Below, piece after piece: positions 57,501-64,000 of a stretch of 64,000 bases of DNA. Each line of letters opens with the position of its first letter. Position 1 is the first letter of the stretch. The notes beneath the pieces were generated by a model, which was not told the origin of the DNA, searched no databases, and worked only from the letters and a program-made list of their open reading frames with translations. The stretch is taken from contig OX393570.1 in the NCBI GenBank assembly GCA_947652115.1, forward strand, positions 172,006 through 236,005, read 5' to 3'. The position numbers were made by a program, and so were the translations under genes. This DNA is from Blastomussa wellsi (Eukaryota; Cnidaria; Anthozoa; Scleractinia; Plerogyridae).

Positions 57501-60500
57501 TCAACTGAAATGTAAGTTACACAAAATTTTAAATTTTAGAACTCGATGTTTTCATGTTTCACTGTGAGGCAAAAATTTTACGAACCACATTTTGGCGACC
57601 AGATTTTTTCATTTGGCAACTGAACATTTGCGCCTGCGTAAAAAAGTTAATTTCAGACCCTGTAAATTTTATTTAAAGTGGTAATTGCTGAGATTTTGGT
57701 AGCGAGTGCATATGTGTGTTGCTAATTTATTTCACGTATTTCGCCTACCCACTGGAGAGGAATGAATGCAAAGAGCTGTGTATCCTTATTGAAGGGCTAA
57801 TTGATAATCAAAGTGTGCATATTGTCATGCTCAAGTAAAATGTACTGTCAGTAAGAAAATTACAAATTAGAATAAAAAATTTTCCATCTGTTCAAGTATA
57901 TCTACTCAGCAAACACATGAAAATGCTGTTCCTTGTTGTGTGTAAGAGTTACGGTGTTGTTGTTTATGCAGGCCAATAATCCCAGTTTCTTTTTTAAAAA
58001 CCTTTGAGGAAAGGTAGCAGATCACCTTTGGAGTCACTTAATATCTAAGGTAGTGTTTTTCTAATTGAACCAAAAATTTAAAAGAAGGTTGCTTGAGCTG
58101 AGGTATGTGTTGCAGCTTTGGTACCAGTGATCAATTTCTCAGTCATGAGCGACTAAAAGTTAATTATGTTTTGCTTTGCTGTGTGGGGTTGATGTTATTT
58201 CTGATCTATTTTAATACAGGAAGAGGAAGAAAGAGAAGCCAAAACCAGAGAACAAGTACAGGAAGGAGAACTTTTGGTAGAAAAGTAAGAAAACGTTACG
58301 GTAGTAGAAACCATGATCTACATACCGGTATATCAAATTAACATATGATTATATGGAAGTACATGTACAACAATCAGTTATTTGTTGAAAATATGGCCTA
58401 AATCATAGCCAGTTTCAGGCCTGGAAGTTAATTAAAATAACTGCATGTAGTCTGCAAGTTTTGGAAATGGATTTGGCAGGCACCTTGAAAATGTTCTGTG
58501 TTTTAGCAGCTGTCATCTATTTTTAATATACTATAAGCTTATGTACAGTGCATGAAACCTGACGAATTTTTATTATATTTATTATGTGGTTATAAAAGCC
58601 ACACACACTCAGGTTTAAAAAGATACAAAACCAACCTTGTGGGCTTCAATTTTGTTGTTAAAGAAGTAGAAATAATATCTGCTGGCATAATATTTATAAT
58701 AAGATTCATATATTATTTTTGATTTCTTTTCTTTTTTTCAAGTTCTATTTGGATTCTTTGATTCTTTCCCAATATTTTTTCATCAGTACATTTGACTCAT
58801 GTTATTCGTAGATTATTATGAAAATGTATAAAATTTGATACGCAGAGAGATAAAATATGACTTTATTTGGCAATAACAATTTATCTTGCAAACTGAATGC
58901 TGATATTCCATACTTATGTGGTGGTTCAAAAATGATTGATTTAATAAAATTTCAAGACTGACTAATTTCCTTTCCTTTTTTATTTGCAAAATGAAGTGAT
59001 TTGAGCTAAGAAAAGATATTTTAAAATAGCTGAAGCAAATTTCAGACATCCCTGTCTGAGCGATTTAGACAAAAATTAATCTTTAATACCCATGAGTGGT
59101 CAGCAATGAATTTTCCTTTGCAATAATTATCAGGAACGAAAGTGACAAGTGAAAATAAGACTTTTTTCATGATGTACAAGTTATCAAATTTCTGAAACAT
59201 ATGGCAATGGAGTAAAGAAACTGAAAGGGTCAAATTCAGATCATGTGTGCTTCTAGAGGTGTCAGTAAATTTTAACACTTTAGTCTAGACAAGCCAATAT
59301 CTCCAGTTTCCATTCTGATTGACAACTGAAGGTTAAGGTCAAATGATGTATTTTTGTCACTTTATTCTTTTTTTAACAGCTATCGTTTAAACCTTGAAAT
59401 GGACGAGAATACATGTTTACGTAAAAACCTTAGAAGAGGGATTGAATGTGATGTTATAACGTGAGTTGTGACTTACTAATTGAATAACTCATTGTTTCAA
59501 ATGTTTGTTCTAGAACATTGTAATTTGAGAGATGTGTGTATAATTTTGTTATTAGTGTTGCCATTGTTTTTTTTTTCTTTCTGTGTGTTCTTTTATGTGT
59601 TTGAATGCATTTTATTTAGGGGCAAGAAATACTCCTACGTACATTTTTAAAAGCTGGTCATTAAGACAAGACATTTGAAATGCATCTTATATCAGCCCTT
59701 GCTAAAGGGCTGATATAAGATGTTTGCTTTTCATTGTAACTTTGGTCAATTGAAACTCTGTCTATCAAAATATAAATTTTTCTTAATAGTAAATTTACTA
59801 CTGACATTATTTTACTTTACCTGAACTGTGAAGTTCAAAACCTAGCTAATGATCTTAAATTAGGAAGAAACAAACAAAATGGATTAAAATCTACCAATGA
59901 CAACCCACTGACATGACATTTTGAAACTATCATAGTCAATGTCCATTTGTTGAGAGATGAATTAACTAAGATGATTGTCAGCCATTAAAAACTGTAGTAG
60001 GCAAGAGTTCTGTCAAATAATTATTTGTTGATTTTGTTTAGCATTCAAAGAGCCTGGCGCCAACACAAGAAACAATCTCAAGACCAGTTAACCATTGAAC
60101 AGAGAAGAGCAAATTCTTACAACATGTCACACAATGATGAGGATTCACAACCAAGCTATTCCACCCCTGATATTAGCAGTTTTCATATAAGAACAAACCC
60201 GTTTATGACGAGTAGCGACACTACTTACTGTGATGATGATAATTTGTCTGATGTGTTTAATGACAGCCTTGAGCAAGTGACAGAAGAAAATTTGAGAAAT
60301 GTACACCAGCATGGACCACACAGACATATTTACGATAGTGATCAGGCCAGTGAAGGTGACACGTTTAACGATGAACTGCCAGGAATAGATTCTGTCAGTT
60401 CACCAGCAGAGTTACCTTCACCGACTACTGATTGGGAGTCAATAGAATCTTGCCTCACTTCGGAGGGTGAAACACAAGAATTAGAAAATAGTGAGATTCT

Positions 60501-62574
60501 GGACACATCCAATGAAAGGCTAAAACATTTTTCGTTAAAACCTAAGGATTTGCAAATTTGTTTTGTTGATGATACATTACTCAGTGATGTTGAAGGCGAT
60601 GAAGATGGCTGTGTTATAAAAGAATACATTATTGATAAACAAGATGTTTCTGATGAAGAGAAACGAGATTCAGGTTGTGTAGCAGGAGATGAGGAAGTGG
60701 CCGAGTCTTTTAGTATTAAAACAGTTAAACCAGAAACTCTGGAAAGTCATGAAATATCTCAGGAGGATTCCAAGAAAGTATTATTAGAATTGAGCCAGCA
60801 AGACAGCGAGGAGGAAAAAGAACAGGAGAGTTATTCAAAAGAAATGTTGGGCTGGACAGAGGAGAGATTGCAAGAACTGACTTTGAATGAGCTCAAAGCA
60901 CTTACGAAGAACATGTCACAGTTAATTGAAGGTAAAAACTGTATTTAACAATCATGTTCACTGCCCCTTTCTTTCAAGTTCAACTCTTTCTTTTGTTCTT
61001 TTGTTTGGACATAGTTGTTACAGTCAATGTTATCTTACGTGTAAATTGGATAATGTGATGCAGACAACTCTCTCTGAAACACCACCATCACCAAGGGAGA
61101 GTTGACTGAATGATTATTCAAGGATAGACAATTTCTTTGGGAAGGGCTGCTCCAAATCAAGGTGCATTTGAAAGGATGTTTCCAATAAAATGTAAAAGAT
61201 CCATTATTATTAAAGAAGTACCCTAGGTTTGCAAGGAACATGTTTACATGCCGTGCTTTACTTCACAGCTCAAAATGAAGTGCTGGTCACAGAGTTAATG
61301 AACAGAGATCGTCTCCATCTTAAACAAGATTCCCTTCTTATGGATGTTGAGGATGCATCAAAGTACGTAACATATGCATGTTTATTGTTAATTTTACATC
61401 ATTAATCATAGTAATTATCAGCATTAAGCAAATACATGTTCATTTGTTTTGGTCATTGGATTTTCCTCTGTAAGGCAGTATAACTTAGTATGTTACAATG
61501 TTACATAATTTTCTCTCTTTCCATTTTCAAGGAGCTACATCTTGGTTTTTTACCTTTGCATGTCATCTGTGTCAAAGATAGTCATCCATATTTGTCACAC
61601 TTCTGACTCGAATCAAAAGTTGGACAAAGCCAATTTTTTGTGCCATGTATAGACCCAGGTTTTCATAATTCGTCTGTCAATTATTCATGCAAGGCAATCA
61701 CAAAAGTGATTTCAAAAAAGTGTTACGCCTGCACAAATTTTGCCAAATTTAACTTTTTTTTATTAAAAGTGAGGAGAAACATAAACTTCAATTTCAAACC
61801 TTCTTCGTATACATGTATTAATGACCATTACACTTGGGCAAATGATCGACAGGGAATGATGTTTTTTAAAACCCAGGTCTACACACTTTAAATTGGCTGA
61901 ACATTATTTTGCCAAAGTCATGCTAAAACAGATTGTACTACGTGCCCTTAAATTGGTTATTTTTTAATACTTGCCATCCTCTTTTCAGTCCAAAGTGATG
62001 AACGTGTGCACTTACAGTACATGTATCTTGTTCAAGCCACATCAAGACACTTGACTCATTATGTTGACTAAAGATCAGTTCATAGTATATAATTATGAAA
62101 GAAAGCATATTTTAGCTATTTAACATTTGAACTAACTCCAACATCGTTTTTGCTTTAACTAAACTTTAAAAACCATATTAAAAATAGTTGATCTTGAAGC
62201 AATTAGCTTTGAGGTGTAATATCATTAATAAATTAATTGTTAAAATGAGTGGAATATAAATTGTGTAAATTTTGCAGTGCATCTAGTTTCTAGAATTCTG
62301 CTCAAACCGTCTAGACGTCAATCTGATATTAATTTTGATGTAATAAATGTTATCTTGTATTCACAAAGCTAATAATTGAATTGGCAACTTGTCAAAGTAA
62401 CTTCAGAAATTAATATAATTATTATAATGCTGGTTAAGTAGACTGTGCAGAGATTGTTTTGTTTGTTTTTTTTTCTGTGTGACTGTTTGATTTCATTGAT
62501 TAATTCTCACTTGCTGTTTCAACATCACTTGCACCAGAAAACTGAATCGCCTTCATCAAGGAAAAGCTTCCTGA
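54586..62574 (+). CDS. IQCJ-SCHIP1: IQCJ-SCHIP1 orthologue (schwannomin-interacting protein)
   Basis: Eight exons (54586-54789, 56104-56142, 56542-56652, 58220-58284, 59380-59460, 60042-60931, 61269-61362, 62538-62574) join in phase to 506 aa. An N-terminal acidic region precedes two IQ motifs, IQAHFRGYLARK in exon 3 and IQRAWRQHKK across the exon 5/6 junction. A long acidic Ser-rich middle follows, with DLQICFVDD, which matches the NLQICFVND block of vertebrate SCHIP1. The C-terminal coiled coil runs from ELTLNELKALTKNMSQLIE through MNRDRLHLKQDSLLMDVED. In vertebrates the protein binds schwannomin/merlin and sits at axon initial segments; the IQ motifs suggest calmodulin binding. Exons 1-2 are assigned by phase and position only, and exon 1 could be one of several alternative starts. 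Confidence 0.87.
55813..55990. repeat. Dispersed repeat sharing ttcaattgagtgtc
   Basis: It begins tttcaattgagtgtcaaaa and continues with ttggttaaa-type inverted segments. The same start occurs at 30787 just after BMS1. It lies in intron 1 of IQCJ-SCHIP1. Confidence 0.45.
57032..57669. mobile_element. Inverted-repeat element in IQCJ-SCHIP1 intron 3
   Basis: Ends tttacagggtacgaaatt and aatttcagaccctgtaaa are imperfect inverted copies with a CAGGG core, a common hAT feature. No target duplication was found and no transposase is encoded. Confidence 0.5.
59683..59722. repeat. Perfect 18-bp hairpin
   Basis: catcttatatcagccctt and its exact complement are separated by gcta. It lies in intron 5 of IQCJ-SCHIP1. 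It is too short for a typical pre-miRNA and more likely a MITE remnant. Confidence 0.8.
61647..61890. mobile_element. Inverted-repeat element in IQCJ-SCHIP1 intron 7
   Basis: Ends gtatagacccaggttttc and aaaacccaggtctacac are imperfect inverted repeats. The interior is non-coding. Confidence 0.45.
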
Positions 62575-63141
62575 GTCTGGCTGCCTTGGAGTTTTACAGC
62601 TGCAAACAAGATACCGTATTCAGTTTGCTGTATTTGTTGTTTTGTTTCACTGTTTTGTTGTTTATTTTGCACAGACTTGCACAAGCACAATATGAGAAGA
62701 CACAGAAAGACAGAAAGAGATAGTCCATCACTGCACTTATATTTACACAAAAGTATTATTTTTGTTTAGTTTATATTTTTGTTTTGCTTTTAACAAAAAC
62801 ATTTAGATCGAAGATGAGTTTTATTCAAAGGAAGCATACAGGATGATTGTACTTGTTACACTGGAGAAGAAAAAGAGAACTCCTTCTGCTTTGTTGTCAT
62901 TTTCCATAGTGGAATTTCTAAAAGGGCAGTTTTGAAAAATTGTCTGTTCTTTTGTTTACTTTTCAAACCAGGGCTTGTTAAACTACATTTTTGCCAGCTT
63001 AGCAGTCGTTAGTATCACTCTGATCCTGTGAATGTTCTTGTACAATCAATTTGCGTCCATTAAGATTTTGTTAAATATTGTCAATTGATTGGAAAATAAT
63101 TTTATTTTTCTATATGGATGTTAGAGAGAGTTAGGTGGCAC

Positions 63142-63147
63142 AATAAA
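63142..63147 (+). promoter_or_regulatory. Polyadenylation signal for IQCJ-SCHIP1
   Basis: This AATAAA is about 570 bp after the stop, before the repeat at 63223. Confidence 0.45.
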
Positions 63148-63222
63148 TAGATTATTATTATCAACAGTAATTATGATGTGAAGTGTATATGAAATAATTC
63201 ATATCTGAACTGCGGATGTAGA

Positions 63223-63440
63223 TGAAAGTGAGGAATAATCATTGCTGTGAATTTCCAATTGAAGCAATTGGAATAAAGAAGCCTATTGTGTCGTTTTATA
63301 GCTCAGTTGGTAGAGCGCATGTCGCACCGGTATCGCTGGGTCGCGGCTTCGAATCTCGTTGAAGCCCTGATTTTTTTCAGGTTTCTTTATTCCAATTGCT
63401 TAAATTGGAAATTCACTGCGACGATCATTCCCCACTTTCA
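63223..63440 (+). mobile_element. Inverted repeat with tRNA-like pol III module in its loop
   Basis: Arms of about 60 bp (63223-63282 and 63381-63440) are inverted copies with a handful of mismatches. The loop holds a tRNA-like head: A box tagctcagttgg (63300), tagagcg, and B box ggcttcgaatc (63346). The head lacks an acceptor stem, so it is not a functional tRNA gene. Confidence 0.7.
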
Positions 63441-64000
63441 ATAGTAGTTATCTACTAAATAAAAGAAATTCCAATCATTATCACTGCCTGTGTTTGATGT
63501 CAAGTTTAACAACTATTTCTGCTGTTGGAAATTCTGGAAGCAGCTTCCTGTATTCCTGTATTAGTCTTCAATTAGTTTTACCTCCTTGTACAGGAAAACA
63601 TGGTGCAGTAAATGGATGACTTGTAATTATTTAGTCCGCTATTCAATCCTTTCTCTCGCTGCTGTCATAAATAAAACATCCTATGCATTTTTGCTATGAA
63701 TCCTCAACACTAGTCCAGTTCTAGCCTGGTAGCGTTATGTAACTGATGGAGGGACAGAACTGGACAGCTCAACACAGGCAGGTGAATAATGATTAGAACT
63801 CTCGATGTAGTTGGCATGTATGGTGTCAAAACAATTCAACTAGCAGTAATAACAAGTTTGTCATGGCTCATAAGATATAATACATCTGCTATAGCATTCA
63901 AGGTACATCTTGAATAGCTACAATATATTGTAGGAAAATGTCTGAAGTACATCATGAATACTTTCCTGAGAGTTGCCTTAAAATTATAAATTGATTTTTT

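Larger units (their letters stand above)
62575..64000. other. 3' UTR and downstream region of IQCJ-SCHIP1
   Basis: AATAAA at 63142-63147 is the first good polyadenylation signal after the stop. The composite tRNA-like inverted repeat at 63223-63440 follows. From there to the end I see AT-rich sequence without a supported gene. Confidence 0.5.

Noticed and set aside
63290..63370. Functional tRNA gene
   Set aside because: A and B boxes are present, but no acceptor stem pairing is visible and the module sits inside an inverted repeat.

Overview
The window looks like nuclear DNA of an anthozoan cnidarian, most likely a stony coral or close relative. It is AT-rich, its genes have short exons with GT-AG introns, it encodes animal proteins (RPB8, BMS1, IQCJ-SCHIP1, class A GPCRs, a ficolin-like fibrinogen protein), and it is dense in small foldback elements, tRNA-derived SINEs and Penelope-like retroelement debris. 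The species call is inference; the gene families are read directly from the sequence. All exon limits below were derived by hand from splice signals, reading phase and homology.

Layout. (1) 202-14051: a tail-to-tail pair of DUF885-family genes. The plus-strand copy enters from the left edge with its last five exons; the minus-strand copy is complete (8 exons, 781 aa, membrane-anchored). All five shared exons have identical lengths in the two copies. (2) 16231-30702: a head-to-head housekeeping pair, POLR2H (minus) and BMS1 (plus, 24 exons, about 1302 aa), whose start codons are 295 bp apart. BMS1 intron 10 holds a Penelope-like element with inverted ends inside a CAGA/CAGG satellite. (3) 34019-51411: four class A GPCR genes, namely a peptide-receptor-like gene, a divergent minus-strand receptor, and two same-strand paralogues that lack the usual TM3-ECL2 cysteines. 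A fibrinogen-domain (ficolin-like) gene with a reading-frame break lies between the first two. (4) 54586-62574: an IQCJ-SCHIP1 orthologue (8 exons, 506 aa).

The genes do not form a pathway. The only obvious functional pairing is POLR2H (RNA polymerase I/II/III subunit) with BMS1 (40S ribosome biogenesis GTPase), both growth-linked and sharing an upstream region.

The most unusual content is in the repeats. A terminal module of a Penelope-like element occurs at five places. It carries a hammerhead-ribozyme-like fold, and in one copy (24617-24664) the core is complete. A second, unrelated hammerhead-like fold lies at 39096-39136. Other points of interest are a 240-bp near-perfect direct duplication flanking one of these modules at the ficolin-like gene, a hAT-like element carrying an exon-like segment, and a tRNA-like pol III module in the loop of a 60-bp inverted repeat.
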